Positions 25,537 through 34,895 of a DNA stretch of 64,000 nt are shown here, one piece after another. The notes under the pieces were generated by a model that searched no databases, was not told the origin of the DNA, and saw nothing but the letters and a program-made list of their open reading frames with translations. The stretch spans positions 2,297,001 to 2,361,000 of the forward strand of contig CP027241.1 of the NCBI GenBank assembly GCA_002999035.1. Reading direction: 5' to 3'. The translations under genes and the position numbers were made by a program. Source of the stretch: Lachnospiraceae bacterium oral taxon 500. Lineage in GTDB: Bacteria > Bacillota > Clostridia > Lachnospirales > Vallitaleaceae. Numbering within the stretch: the first letter of the stretch is position 1; each line of letters begins with the position of its first letter.

Positions 25537-27432
25537 TTATTCCTCGGTAAAAACAATTTGCCGAGTATATTGCTTGACCCCGTCCAGATAAACCGTAATA
25601 ATACCGGTACCGGTACCTTCGGGCGTCAGCATCAGCGGGAATTGATCAATCCGTACTTCCGTTTCCAGCAGAACCTTTTCCGTATCTCCCTGGGTCAGCG
25701 TTACCTTAATAATACCGCTTTCCTGAACCGGTCCAAAAGGCGAATTAATCCGAATTTCCATTTTTTTGGAAATAAACTCTTTCCCTAAGCTAACGGACAA
25801 ATCAATCGACGAGCCTTTCACTACCTTATTGCCGGGAGCAATGCTCATCATCACCACCCGTCCCTTTTCATAGTGGTCATTATAGCTTTCCGATACATTG
25901 ACGATAAAGCCCAGTTCCGTCAGGCGGGCAATTGCCTCCTGCTTGGGCTGATTGATCAGCGGCGGCACTTCAACCAGTTCAACCTCCGCCCCTTTGCTGA
26001 CATAGATAGTCACAATCCCGCCTTTGGGTAGCAGACTGTCCGCAGCCGGCGACTGGCGAAAAACATTGCCGATGGCCGCCGTGTTGTTGTTTTCTATAAT
26101 CTGCTCAACCGAAAAACCTTGTTCCCGCAGCTTTTTTTCTGCTTCACTGTAACTGAAATTAAGCACATCCGGAACCGGCTTTTCCTCAACGCCCTTGCTG
26201 ACAATGACACCGATGATGGATTCCGCTTTCACGCTTTCCAGCGGCTTGGTATCCTGCTCGACAATCCGTCCCCGGGTAACCTCATCGCTGTAGACATAGC
26301 CCTCAATAGCATATTTCAAATCGGGATAGCGAAGTGACAATTCCTCAACATTCAAATTAAAAAGATCCGGAACGGTTACCATTTTCGGCACCCAGTTATG
26401 AATATTGGCCGGCACGATAATGGCCGTCAAAATCGCTACCACCACAAAAGCTGAGACAATCGCTGCCCATCGAATCAGCTTTTCGTAAGGATCCTTTTCC
26501 CCGCCGAAGCTCCGGTACTCCTTATTGCTCCAAATCTGCTTAATTTCATTTTTGGGGATGACCAATGTCGCACCGTTGTCATTATTGGTATATTCAATTA
26601 CCTCCTCCGGATGCTGATACGCCGCCTTCAGGTCCGTCAGCATTTCCTTGGCCGTAGCATAGCGGTTAATCGTCTTCTTTTCCGTAGCTTTATAAATAAT
26701 GGTTTCAAAGTTGCGGCTAATCTTCGGGTTCTTTTCACAAATCCCGGGGAGCTTGCCGTCTAAATGCATGAGCGCAATATTAACCGGATTATCCCCGTCA
26801 TAGGGAACCTCGCCGGTCGCCATCTCATACATGGTAATCCCCAGCGAGTAAATATCGCTGCCTTCATTTTGCACCAGACCTTTGACCTGCTCCGGGGAAA
26901 TATAATGCACCGATCCGGTCAGAGTTTCATTCATATCAATGGTTTTATCGGTAATGACCCGGGCAATGCCGAAATCCATAACCTTAACCTTATTGTTTTT
27001 CGTCCAGAAAATATTTTGCGGCTTGATGTCACGGTGAATAATATGATTGTTATGAGCATGCGACAAGGCCGCCAAAACACTGGAAGCGACATGATAAATT
27101 TCCGCCTCGGTTAAAACCCCGCGTTCTTTAATCACCGTTTTCAGAGTTTTGCCTTCTAAATATTCCATCACAATATAGTGAAAATCATCCTCATCGCCGA
27201 CATCATAAACCGCCACGATATTGGGATGCGACAGCCCGGCCGCAGCCTGTGCCTCCACCTTGAAGCGCTTGACCAGATTTTCATCTTCGCACAGTTCCGG
27301 TTTCAAAATCTTAATCGCCACATAACGATTGAGCTTATGACACTTGGCCTTATAAACGTCCGACATGCCGCCGGTGCCGATTCGTTTGATAATTTCATAA
27401 CGATTGTTAATTAAATCTCCCTTATTCAGCAT
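25537..27432 (-). CDS. prkC: PASTA-domain Ser/Thr protein kinase PrkC/PknB
   Basis: A 631-residue membrane kinase. The cytoplasmic kinase domain spans residues 10-270 with RIGTGGMSDVYKA (P loop), the HRDIKPQNI catalytic loop, DFGIAR and a GSVHYISPEQ activation segment. A transmembrane helix lies near 322-345 (WAAIVSAFVVVAILTAII). Three extracellular PASTA repeats follow and bind peptidoglycan fragments or lipid II. A final ~90 residues form an extra beta-rich domain. I chose the ATG at 27432, which overlaps the phosphatase stop by 11 bp. The kinase and its phosphatase control growth, division and spore germination in relatives. Confidence 0.93.
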   Translation of the reverse strand: MLNKGDLINNRYEIIKRIGTGGMSDVYKAKCHKLNRYVAIKILKPELCEDENLVKRFKVEAQAAAGLSHPNIVAVYDVGDEDDFHYIVMEYLEGKTLKTVIKERGVLTEAEIYHVASSVLAALSHAHNNHIIHRDIKPQNIFWTKNNKVKVMDFGIARVITDKTIDMNETLTGSVHYISPEQVKGLVQNEGSDIYSLGITMYEMATGEVPYDGDNPVNIALMHLDGKLPGICEKNPKISRNFETIIYKATEKKTINRYATAKEMLTDLKAAYQHPEEVIEYTNNDNGATLVIPKNEIKQIWSNKEYRSFGGEKDPYEKLIRWAAIVSAFVVVAILTAIIVPANIHNWVPKMVTVPDLFNLNVEELSLRYPDLKYAIEGYVYSDEVTRGRIVEQDTKPLESVKAESIIGVIVSKGVEEKPVPDVLNFSYSEAEKKLREQGFSVEQIIENNNTAAIGNVFRQSPAADSLLPKGGIVTIYVSKGAEVELVEVPPLINQPKQEAIARLTELGFIVNVSESYNDHYEKGRVVMMSIAPGNKVVKGSSIDLSVSLGKEFISKKMEIRINSPFGPVQESGIIKVTLTQGDTEKVLLETEVRIDQFPLMLTPEGTGTGIITVYLDGVKQYTRQIVFTEE

Positions 27433-28174
27433 AGCCGGCCTCGCTTTCCCGCTCGTTTTTAACAAGTATGACCGTAATATTATCGCCGCCGCCACGGTTT
27501 AAGGCTTCCTGAATCAATCCGGCTGCCAAAGCCGAAATTTCCGCTTCCTGCCCAAAAATTTCTTCCAATTCCCGGCGGCGCAGATAACTGCTCAGTCCGT
27601 CGCTGCACAACAAGAGAATATCATTCTCCTCGGCCGGTACGCTATAAAGATCCGGGGAAACATCACTTTCAATTCCAATCGCCCGGCTGATTAAATTGCG
27701 GTTTTGATGGGAAAAGGCCTCTTCCTCGGTAATCAGACCGCTCTCCTGCAAATCCTGCACCGGCGAATGATCTTTGGTAATCTGGCGCAGCTCTCCCTGC
27801 CGGTACAAATAAGCCCGGCTGTCACCGATATTGATCAGCACATATTCCTCCGGCAAAAGAATCAGCCCAACCAAGGTCGTTCCCATATGCCGGCAATCAA
27901 TATTTTCCCGGCCATAAGCATACACCGCTTGATTGGCCCGAACAACCGCCGCCGCTAAAGCCGCCCGGCAGTCCTCGGCCGGATGCTCCCGAAAATAAGC
28001 GACCACCGTGTCAATCGCCATCCGGGAAGCCACCTCACCGGCATTATGGCCGCCCAGTCCATCAGCCACCAAAAATAAGTTCGGTGCTCCGCCCACTCGT
28101 TCCCGGCTGAAAAAATAACTGTCCTCATTAATCTTTCTGACTTTCCCGATATCCGTTAATCCTGTTACCTGCAT
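27422..28174 (-). CDS. PP2C-family protein phosphatase (Stp/PrpC)
   Basis: A 250-residue PPM/PP2C phosphatase that reverses phosphorylation by the adjacent PASTA kinase. Metal-binding motifs are present: RKINEDSYFF (Asp), LVADGLGGHNAGEVAS, LINIGDSRAYLYR, LLLCSDGLSSYL and GGGDNITVILV. Its ends overlap both neighbours: 10 bp with rlmN and 11 bp with the kinase gene, so the three genes are translationally coupled. Confidence 0.94.
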   Translation of the reverse strand: MQVTGLTDIGKVRKINEDSYFFSRERVGGAPNLFLVADGLGGHNAGEVASRMAIDTVVAYFREHPAEDCRAALAAAVVRANQAVYAYGRENIDCRHMGTTLVGLILLPEEYVLINIGDSRAYLYRQGELRQITKDHSPVQDLQESGLITEEEAFSHQNRNLISRAIGIESDVSPDLYSVPAEENDILLLCSDGLSSYLRRRELEEIFGQEAEISALAAGLIQEALNRGGGDNITVILVKNERESEAGYAE

Positions 28175-29208
28175 AGCTCTTCCTCTTTTTTCTTCAATTG
28201 GCCGCAGGCTGCATCAATGTTTTTCCCCAGCGTCCGGCGCAGGGAAACGGGCAGTCCCGCTTTTTCCAAATAATTTTTAAAAGCATATTGTCTTCTTTTA
28301 TCCGGAGGCTGCTGTTCCTTACGCGCCACCGGATTGATCGGAATCAAGTTGATATGACATAAAAGCCCGCGGCAAAAGCGAACCAGTGCTTCCGCGTCCT
28401 CCATCCGGTCAGTTTCCTGTTCAATCAGCCCGTACTCAAACGTAATCCGGCGATTGGTTTTGTCTACATAATAAAGACAAGCTTCTTTCAGTTCCTTAAG
28501 ATCATATTTTCTGGCAATGGGCATGATGGCCGCCCTTTTTTCCTGTGTCGCCTGATGGAGGCTGACCGCCAGATTCACTTGCCAAAGAAGATCTGCAAAC
28601 GCTTTTATCTGAGGGACTAAGCCGCAGGTTGAAACCGTAATATGTCTGGCCCCCAGATTACGTCCTTTCGAATGAGTAATGATCTCAATGAAGCGCAGCA
28701 GCTCTGCGTAATTATCAAACGGTTCGCCCATGCCCATCACCACCACGGAATGGAGCGACCCGAACCGCCGTTCGCTTTCATAAAACTGAAGCAGCATCTC
28801 CGCCCCGCTTAAACTCCGGCTCAGGCCTCCCAGCGTTGAAGCACAAAAAGTGCAGCCCATCCGGCAGCCGACCTGCGAAGAAATGCACAGCGAACTGCCA
28901 AACTCATAATTCATCCGCACCGTTTCCACATACTGACCATCAGCCAAACGGTACAGAAACTTTTGCGTACCGTCCTCCCGGTCGGTTTGAAGCCGAATCA
29001 TTTCCACTTCCGGCACCTCCGCCGCCTGCCGCAGCTTTTCCTGCAGCGCCTTAGACAAGTTCGTCATTTCTTCAATCCGGGTAACCTGCTTGCGGTGCAG
29101 CCAGTCAAAAATTTGGCCGGCCCTGAACTTCGGCTCGCCCAGCGCCTGTATCCACGTTTCCAGTTCCGGCAGCGTCAGATTTAATAAATTGATTTTTTGC
29201 TCTTCCAT
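28165..29208 (-). CDS. rlmN: 23S rRNA (A2503-C2)/tRNA A37 methyltransferase RlmN
   Basis: A 347-residue radical SAM methylase. Cys115, Cys119 and Cys122 form the CX3CX2C cluster motif in CRMGCTFCAS. Cys335 (DAACGQL) is the methyl-carrying catalytic cysteine. GMGEPFDNY and HQATQEKRAAIMP are the SAM-binding motifs. It methylates C2 of A2503 in 23S rRNA. Directly upstream is a tandem 17-18 bp repeat and a possible six-codon leader frame. Confidence 0.95.
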   Translation of the reverse strand: MEEQKINLLNLTLPELETWIQALGEPKFRAGQIFDWLHRKQVTRIEEMTNLSKALQEKLRQAAEVPEVEMIRLQTDREDGTQKFLYRLADGQYVETVRMNYEFGSSLCISSQVGCRMGCTFCASTLGGLSRSLSGAEMLLQFYESERRFGSLHSVVVMGMGEPFDNYAELLRFIEIITHSKGRNLGARHITVSTCGLVPQIKAFADLLWQVNLAVSLHQATQEKRAAIMPIARKYDLKELKEACLYYVDKTNRRITFEYGLIEQETDRMEDAEALVRFCRGLLCHINLIPINPVARKEQQPPDKRRQYAFKNYLEKAGLPVSLRRTLGKNIDAACGQLKKKEEELCR

Positions 29209-29223
29209 AAATTCCTTTACCTT

Positions 29224-29258
29224 AACTGTATAAGTTCCTCAACCGTATAAGTTCTTCA
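29224..29258 (-). repeat. Tandem 17/18-bp repeat in the rlmN leader
   Basis: Two head-to-tail units, AACTGTATAAGTTCCTC and AACCGTATAAGTTCTTC, differ at two positions. On the minus strand they lie about 16-50 bases before the rlmN ATG, and each ends in a GAGG/AAGG purine word. A short frame MKNLYG with stop starts within them. Confidence 0.6.
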
Positions 29259-29398
29259 TATTCATTCGACAGCTGTCAAAACTCATCCATGTTTGCTTTC
29301 GTTCCTCTCTCTGCCGGAAAAACGAAATCGCTTTTTAGCCCCGGTTAATCTTTTGATTTTAAATGCTCACCGCAGCAGTACACAAGACAGCTGCCGCT

Positions 29399-30763
29399 TT
29401 ATGGCATTCTTTGCAGTTTAGCAATAAAAAAGCCCTGTAATTCTCCTGGTAAAACCTGCAGCATCCCCTGCTGCCAAATCAGCTTGCCGGCGGCTGACAG
29501 CCGCTGGCCGCCCGCCGTTTGAAAGACCGGGTCAAGCGAAATATCGCACAACGTAAACTCCGGATGCTTTTTTAAAAAAGCGCCGATTCTGTCCTGATTT
29601 TCCGCCGGCAGCAAAGTACAAGTACTGTACAGCAAAGTTCCGCCGGGCGCGACATAGCGGGCCGCCTGCTCCAAAATCTGCTCCTGAATCTTACTGAGCT
29701 CGGCCACTGTCTGCCGGGTCAGCCGGTATTTAACATCCGGTTTGCCCGCAATCACGCCCAGTCCCGAACAGGGCACATCGGCCAGCACGCAGTCAGCCGC
29801 TTCTTTCTTGCGGACATCAGCCTGCGCCGCATCCTGCACCGTCACTTCAATATTTTTTAAACCTAAGCGGCGAATATTTTCTCTTATCTTTTCGGCTTTA
29901 GACTCCGATAAGTCCGACGCAATCAGCTTTGCCTCCGGCAAAAGCGCCGCCAAATGAACACTTTTTCCGCCCGGCGCCGCACATAAATCATAAACCAGCC
30001 GCGGCCGCTCCGCCGCTGCCAAATAACCGACCAGCATGGAGGCTTCATCCTGAACCTGAACATATCCCTTTTGAAAAACCGCTTCTTCCTCAATGCTGCC
30101 GCTGTATTTCCTAACCTGCGGGAATAATACGCCTTCTCCTCTGATCCGGTCAACCCGGTGCTGCAAAAAAGCATCCACCTCTGCCTGTCCGGCTGCATCC
30201 GGCGCAATCAGCCGCAAACTGAGCGGTTTTTCCAGTAAAGAGTCACTTAAAATACCTTCCACTGTCGAGCGTGAATAGCTTTCCTGCAAAAGCGCAATGA
30301 TTTTCTGCGGAAAAGAATAAAAGGACTGCCAATCTCCCTGCCGGCGGAGCGACTCCAGATACTCCGCCGCTGCCGCCTGACTGTCGGCCACCCGGCGCAG
30401 CAGGGCGTTAATATAAGGGACTGCCCGAAACTCGCGCCGCTCTTTGGCCAGTTCGACCGCCTCATGAACCACCGAATAAGCCGGAATCTTATCCATATAC
30501 ATCAGCTGATAAAGCGACAGCCGCAAAATCTCATGCACCACCGGACTCAGCTTTTTCAGACGCAATTTGGAATAATAACGCAGCAGCTTATCCAGCGTAT
30601 ATTCTCTTTCCAGCACGCCCTGCGCCAGCCTCTTAATAAAAGCCCGCTGCGCCCGGTTCAAATCAGGATAATCCGCCATCTTTTGCAAATAAATCGTTTT
30701 AAAAAAGCGCTTCTCCGTGCGTTCCAGCAAAATTTCCAGCACAATCGCCCGTTCTCTTTTCAT
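29399..30763 (-). CDS. rsmB: 16S rRNA (cytosine-C5)-methyltransferase RsmB
   Basis: A 454-residue RsmB/Sun protein. The N-terminal 140 residues are a NusB-like RNA-binding helical domain; the C-terminal part is the SAM methylase with DLCAAPGGKSVHLAALL (motif I), DVPCSGLGVIAGKPD holding one catalytic Cys and LLYSTCTLLPAEN the other. It methylates C967 of 16S rRNA. It follows fmt as in most Firmicutes; the spacer between them contains a 93-bp nested palindrome. Confidence 0.94.
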   Translation of the reverse strand: MKRERAIVLEILLERTEKRFFKTIYLQKMADYPDLNRAQRAFIKRLAQGVLEREYTLDKLLRYYSKLRLKKLSPVVHEILRLSLYQLMYMDKIPAYSVVHEAVELAKERREFRAVPYINALLRRVADSQAAAAEYLESLRRQGDWQSFYSFPQKIIALLQESYSRSTVEGILSDSLLEKPLSLRLIAPDAAGQAEVDAFLQHRVDRIRGEGVLFPQVRKYSGSIEEEAVFQKGYVQVQDEASMLVGYLAAAERPRLVYDLCAAPGGKSVHLAALLPEAKLIASDLSESKAEKIRENIRRLGLKNIEVTVQDAAQADVRKKEAADCVLADVPCSGLGVIAGKPDVKYRLTRQTVAELSKIQEQILEQAARYVAPGGTLLYSTCTLLPAENQDRIGAFLKKHPEFTLCDISLDPVFQTAGGQRLSAAGKLIWQQGMLQVLPGELQGFFIAKLQRMP

Positions 30764-30874
30764 TCGTTTCCTTCTTTTCTTATTTATCCAAATGCTCTAT
30801 TTCTTTATCTAAAGCTGTGCCTTCTGTTTATTCAAGCCAATGTTTTTCACCAAATAAATGAAATCAAGTTTTTC

Positions 30875-30967
30875 GCCAGAACCCATCGTTTTGGCACGCA
30901 GTTCAACTGTTCGAAGCGTCCGCAGGACGCAAGTTTTGAACAAGTGCTAAAACAATGGGTGACTGGC
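30875..30967. repeat. 93-bp nested palindrome between fmt and rsmB
   Basis: Three concentric stems: GCCAG..CCCAT..GTTTT..CAC (30875-30897) against 30944-30967, GTTCAA (30901-30906) against TTGAAC (30936-30941), and GCGTCC (30916-30921) against GGACGC (30925-30930). The centre is a 3-base loop. No T run follows. It could be a mobile palindromic element or an mRNA stem between the two genes. Confidence 0.65.
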
Positions 30968-30975
30968 CCCCCTAT

Positions 30976-31911
30976 CTAACACTCAAACTTCCCCCCAACT
31001 GCCACCTCATAGCCATTTAAAAACGCTGCCGCCGGCATCCTCTTTTTCCCCTCCAACTGCACCTCCTCAATCAGAAGAGCACCTTGTCCGCAGGCAATTT
31101 CAATCCCCGCTTCACCGGTACTCAGTACCAGCCCCGCTTCCGCTTTGCCGCCCGCCGCCGGTAAAAGCTTCGCCTGCCATATTTTTAACAGCTTCCCCTG
31201 CCAATAAGTATACGCACTCGGCCAGGGATTCATTCCCCGAATCTGCCGGTCAATTGCGGCCGCTGAATCATTCCAATCAATTTTGCCCATTTCCTTGGTA
31301 ATCTTACCGGCATAAGACACCCCATCCTCCTCCTGCGCCTGCGGCGAAACCGTCCCGTCTGCCAAGGCTCGCAGCGTTTCCAGACAAAGCTCGGCACTCA
31401 TCCGGGCCAGCCGGTCATGAAGTCCCCCTGCTGTTTCCGTTCCGTTTAAAGTAATTTCCGCCCGCAGCAGCATATCGCCGGTATCTAACCCTTTATCCAT
31501 CTGCATTGACGTTACACCGGTTTTCGTTTCCCCGGCCAAAATAGCCGCCTGAATCGGCGAAGCCCCCCGAAACTTAGGCAGAAGCGAGGCATGCAGATTA
31601 ACGCAGCCGCGCGGATACGCCTTTAAGACCGCCTCCGGCAAGAGCAGCCCGTAAGCAATCACCACAGCCATATCCGCCGGCTGATCGCAAAACTCCTGTA
31701 CCGCTCCCTCGTCCTTAAATGTAGCCGGCTGAAACAGCGGCAGACCGTTTTCCAAGGCCAGTGCCTTAACCGGCGTAATCTCTGTTTTTTTGCCCCGGCC
31801 CTTGGGCTTATCCGGCTTGGTATACACCCCAATTACCTCATGCTCGGAGTCAATCAGCGCCTTTAACGTCGGAACACTGTATTCCGGCGTCCCCATAAAA
31901 ATTATTTTCAT
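30976..31911 (-). CDS. fmt: Methionyl-tRNA formyltransferase
   Basis: A 311-residue Fmt that adds formyl from 10-formyl-THF to initiator Met-tRNA. Seen: MKIIFMGTPEYSVPTL, the folate-binding/catalytic NLHASLLPKFRGASPIQAAI with Asn-His, and TGVTSMQMDKGLDTGDML with the catalytic Asp. The C-terminal OB fold follows. AAAGGAG precedes the ATG, and it follows def with 60 bases between. Confidence 0.95.
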   Translation of the reverse strand: MKIIFMGTPEYSVPTLKALIDSEHEVIGVYTKPDKPKGRGKKTEITPVKALALENGLPLFQPATFKDEGAVQEFCDQPADMAVVIAYGLLLPEAVLKAYPRGCVNLHASLLPKFRGASPIQAAILAGETKTGVTSMQMDKGLDTGDMLLRAEITLNGTETAGGLHDRLARMSAELCLETLRALADGTVSPQAQEEDGVSYAGKITKEMGKIDWNDSAAAIDRQIRGMNPWPSAYTYWQGKLLKIWQAKLLPAAGGKAEAGLVLSTGEAGIEIACGQGALLIEEVQLEGKKRMPAAAFLNGYEVAVGGKFEC

Positions 31912-31971
31912 ATTTCTCCTTTACTGCCGGCAATTTCTAAACCGCCGCAGAAATAACTCCTGTGTTCACAC

Positions 31972-32460
31972 CTATTCGTCAAATTCCTCTTCGCCCTCGA
32001 TTTCCTCCGGCACCTCTTCCTCTTCCATAATATCAATATAAAGCTGACCGTTTAAATGATCATTTTCATGACAAATAGCCCGGGCAAAAAGCCCCTCTGC
32101 CTCCACCAGCCTTTCCTTACCCTCCAGCGTCAAAGTCCTGACCTTAACCCGCTGCGGCCGGATAACATAGCCTCTTTCTCCCGGAATACTAAGGCAGCCC
32201 TCAATATCCTTTTGGGTTTCTTCACTGGTTTCTATAATTTCCGGATTGATAAAAACCTCCACCCCGTCGCCCACATCAATAACAAACACTCTTTTTAAAA
32301 CGCCGACCTGCGGTGCCGCCAAACCGACGCCATTTGATTCATACATGGTATCGACCATATCCTCAACCAAAACAGCCAGTTTTTGGTTGAACAGCTTTAC
32401 CTCCTTGGCCCGCTTGCGCAGCACCTCGTCGCCGATAATTCTAATATTTCGTAACGCCAT
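31972..32460 (-). CDS. def: Peptide deformylase
   Basis: A 162-residue PDF that removes the N-formyl group from new proteins. The three motifs are GVGLAAPQVG (44-53), EGCLS with metal ligand Cys89, and HENDH (131-135) with ligands His131 and His135 and catalytic Glu132. The C-terminus is a strongly acidic tail (EEEEVPEEIEGEEEFDE). It stands between priA and fmt as usual; repeat copy C lies upstream. Confidence 0.95.
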   Translation of the reverse strand: MALRNIRIIGDEVLRKRAKEVKLFNQKLAVLVEDMVDTMYESNGVGLAAPQVGVLKRVFVIDVGDGVEVFINPEIIETSEETQKDIEGCLSIPGERGYVIRPQRVKVRTLTLEGKERLVEAEGLFARAICHENDHLNGQLYIDIMEEEEVPEEIEGEEEFDE

Positions 32461-32495
32461 AATTTTATGTTTTCCTTCCTGTAAAAGTTAATGTA

Positions 32496-32599
32496 TTAAC
32501 CCAACTTTCTCCTAATCGAAGTGCTACCTACTTCTGCCTTAACGAGCGGTCTGCCTGAAAAAGGCTGTTCCGTTAAACATGGGAAAATTGAGTTTTAAC
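32496..32599 (-). repeat. Short inverted-repeat (MITE-like) element, copy C, reverse orientation
   Basis: On the minus strand it begins ACTCAATTTTCCCATG, continues GGAACAGCCTTTTTCAGGC and ends near GAGAAAGTTGGGTTA, matching copies A and B. Its edge overlaps the priA stop codon, and it fills the priA-def spacer. Confidence 0.65.
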
Positions 32600-34799
32600 T
32601 AAAAAACTGCGGATTGATACTCAGATAAAGTCCAAAACCCATTTTCTCTATCTTTTTATTATATAGGTAATGCATAAGAAAAGTCAACTCTTTATGTTGA
32701 TTTGCCTTTAACAATAGAGCCTCCCGGTAAGCCCCCGCCTGCTTAAATACATACGGCACAGCCGGGCCGATCATGGCAATATCCCATTTTTTAGCAGCGA
32801 TCAGCTGTTTCAGCTCCGCTGTCAGTGCCGCTGCCATCCGTTTCGCTTCCGCCAGAACCGGATGTGTCACTACAATTTCCAGGATTTCACGAAAAGGTGG
32901 ATTGTTCAGTAATTGCCGGTAACGAATCTCCTCCCGGTAAAAAGCCTCATAATCCTGACAGAGCCCGGCTCTAACGGCAAAATGCTCCGGCGAATAGGTC
33001 TGCAAAAAAGCCTGCCCCGGCTTACCGCCCCGGCCCGTCCGGCCAATCATCTGAGTCAGCAGCTGAAAGGTTCTTTCCCCCGCTCGGAAATCATCGGTAT
33101 ATAATCCCTGATCAACCGCCAAAACACCGACCACTGTTACATTATGAAAATCCAGTCCTTTGGCAATCATTTGCGTGCCGATTAAAATCCCGCTCTCGGC
33201 TCGGGCAAACTCCTGCAGTTTTAAGTCATGACCATGCTTGGTTCGGGTACTGTCATGGTCCATCCGGATCACCGGCGTTTCCGGATATTTGATTTTTAAT
33301 TCCTTTTCAATTTTTTGCGTCCCCATGCCAAAAGCTTTTAAATAAGGACTGCCGCAGCTCGGACAAGTTCTCTGCACCGGCCGGCTGAAGCCGCAGTGAT
33401 GACATATCATCTCTTCCGGCTCCTTATGATAAGTCAGCGGCAGTTCGCAATCCGGACATTGATAAACAAAGCCGCATTTCCGGCAGGATACGAACTTGGC
33501 ATAACCGCGCCGGTTATTGAGCAAAATGACCTGCTCCCTGCGGGCCAGCGCTCCGCTGATTGCCTGCTCTAACTCAGCGCTCAAAAAAGAGCGATTGCCA
33601 TTCGCCAGCTCCTGCCGCATATCAATCAAATGCGATTCCACCGGCCGGTCGGTCAATGCTTTCTCCTCCAGACGGTGCAGCCGGAATCTTCCCTGCCCGG
33701 CGTAGTAATAACTTTCCACCGAGGGCGTAGCACTGCCTAAAATAACCGGGATATCATAAATTTTCCCCATTTTGGCCGCCGTCTCAACCGCATGAAACTT
33801 TGGCATCAGCTCTGATTTATAACTGCTTTCATGCTCCTCGTCAATAATGATGATGCCCAGATTCGCTAACGGCGCAAACAGCGCCGAGCGGGGCCCCAGC
33901 ATGATTTTGATCTCACCGTTTCGGGCTCTTTCCCACTCCGTCAGTTTCTCACCCTCGGACAAGCGGCTGTGAAATAAACCGACTGCATCGCCAAAACGCT
34001 CCAAAAACCGGCGGACCAGAGCAAAGGTTAAAATAATCTCCGGAAACAGAACAATCGCCTGCTTCCCCGCTTTCAGCACATCCTCGATCAGTTCAAAATA
34101 AATCTCCGTCTTGCCGCTCCCGGTTACGCCCCGGAGCAGATGCACCCCCCGAAAATCCGAGCGGATAGCCTGATATACTCTTTGCTGTCCGGCGTTCAGC
34201 TGCTTTTTGACCGCTGGCCGGGAAATATCCTTTTGGTACGGCGCCAGTACCGACAGAGCCGTTTCCTGCCGGCCAATCAGCCCATCCTGCAATAAAGCAT
34301 CCAGAGCCGCTTTGCTGTAAAAACTCTGCTCCCTTAGTTCCGGAAAATCCTGCTGTTTAAAGTGAAGAAAATAATCAATTAAATCCCGCCTTTTTTGATA
34401 ACGCTGTCCCGCCAAAGCATCGCGATAATCAGCGGCTCCGGCCGGATCTGCTTTCAGAAAATAAATAACCTGTTTTTTCGGCCGCACCTGAAAAGACGGC
34501 GGCAGCATTAATTTAATGACCGACGGAAGGGTGGCGGCATAATATTTTTTCATCCACCGCGCCAGCGAAATTTGTTCTTCCCTGAGTAATTGTTCCGGTG
34601 CAGCATTTAAAATACTCTTGATTTCAAAAACCTGCTCCGGTGCGGAAACTTCCGTTTCTACCACCAAAGCCTTTTGGGTCTTATTGGCTTTGCCGAAAGG
34701 AATCTGCACGATTGAACCGATTTCCGCCAGAGCGGCCAGTTCCGGCGGTACCCGATAAGTAAAGAGCCGATCCAATGCTTTCGCACTGGACAGCATCAC
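32595..34799 (-). CDS. priA: Primosomal replication restart helicase PriA
   Basis: A 734-residue (or slightly longer) PriA. N-terminal DNA-binding domain, then the helicase core with LLRGVTGSGKTEIYFELI (Walker A), IIIDEEHESSYK (DEEH) and VTVVGVLAVDQGLYT. The zinc module has eight cysteines: CRKCG, CPDC, CHHCG, CPSCG. It restarts stalled forks. The annotated GTG at 34799 has no good ribosome binding site; GGAGGGG (34830-34824) instead points to an ATC codon at 34815-34817, which would add IEYVNV and give the normal family N-terminus. See findings. Confidence 0.92.
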   Translation of the reverse strand: MMLSSAKALDRLFTYRVPPELAALAEIGSIVQIPFGKANKTQKALVVETEVSAPEQVFEIKSILNAAPEQLLREEQISLARWMKKYYAATLPSVIKLMLPPSFQVRPKKQVIYFLKADPAGAADYRDALAGQRYQKRRDLIDYFLHFKQQDFPELREQSFYSKAALDALLQDGLIGRQETALSVLAPYQKDISRPAVKKQLNAGQQRVYQAIRSDFRGVHLLRGVTGSGKTEIYFELIEDVLKAGKQAIVLFPEIILTFALVRRFLERFGDAVGLFHSRLSEGEKLTEWERARNGEIKIMLGPRSALFAPLANLGIIIIDEEHESSYKSELMPKFHAVETAAKMGKIYDIPVILGSATPSVESYYYAGQGRFRLHRLEEKALTDRPVESHLIDMRQELANGNRSFLSAELEQAISGALARREQVILLNNRRGYAKFVSCRKCGFVYQCPDCELPLTYHKEPEEMICHHCGFSRPVQRTCPSCGSPYLKAFGMGTQKIEKELKIKYPETPVIRMDHDSTRTKHGHDLKLQEFARAESGILIGTQMIAKGLDFHNVTVVGVLAVDQGLYTDDFRAGERTFQLLTQMIGRTGRGGKPGQAFLQTYSPEHFAVRAGLCQDYEAFYREEIRYRQLLNNPPFREILEIVVTHPVLAEAKRMAAALTAELKQLIAAKKWDIAMIGPAVPYVFKQAGAYREALLLKANQHKELTFLMHYLYNKKIEKMGFGLYLSINPQFFS

Positions 34800-34866
34800 T
34801 ACATTTACATACTCGATCTTTCTCCCCTCCGTTCCGGCTTGCTTTTACTTCATGCACAATCGACAA

Positions 34867-34893
34867 AAAGAGTGCCGGCGGCACCCTCTTGTT
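34867..34893 (-). terminator. Terminator downstream of the GGDEF gene
   Basis: The stem AAGAG(GG)TGCC/GGCACTCTT with a three-base loop is followed on the minus strand by TTTTTG, two to three bases after the GGDEF gene stop. It separates that gene from priA. Confidence 0.65.
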
Positions 34894-34895
34894 TT

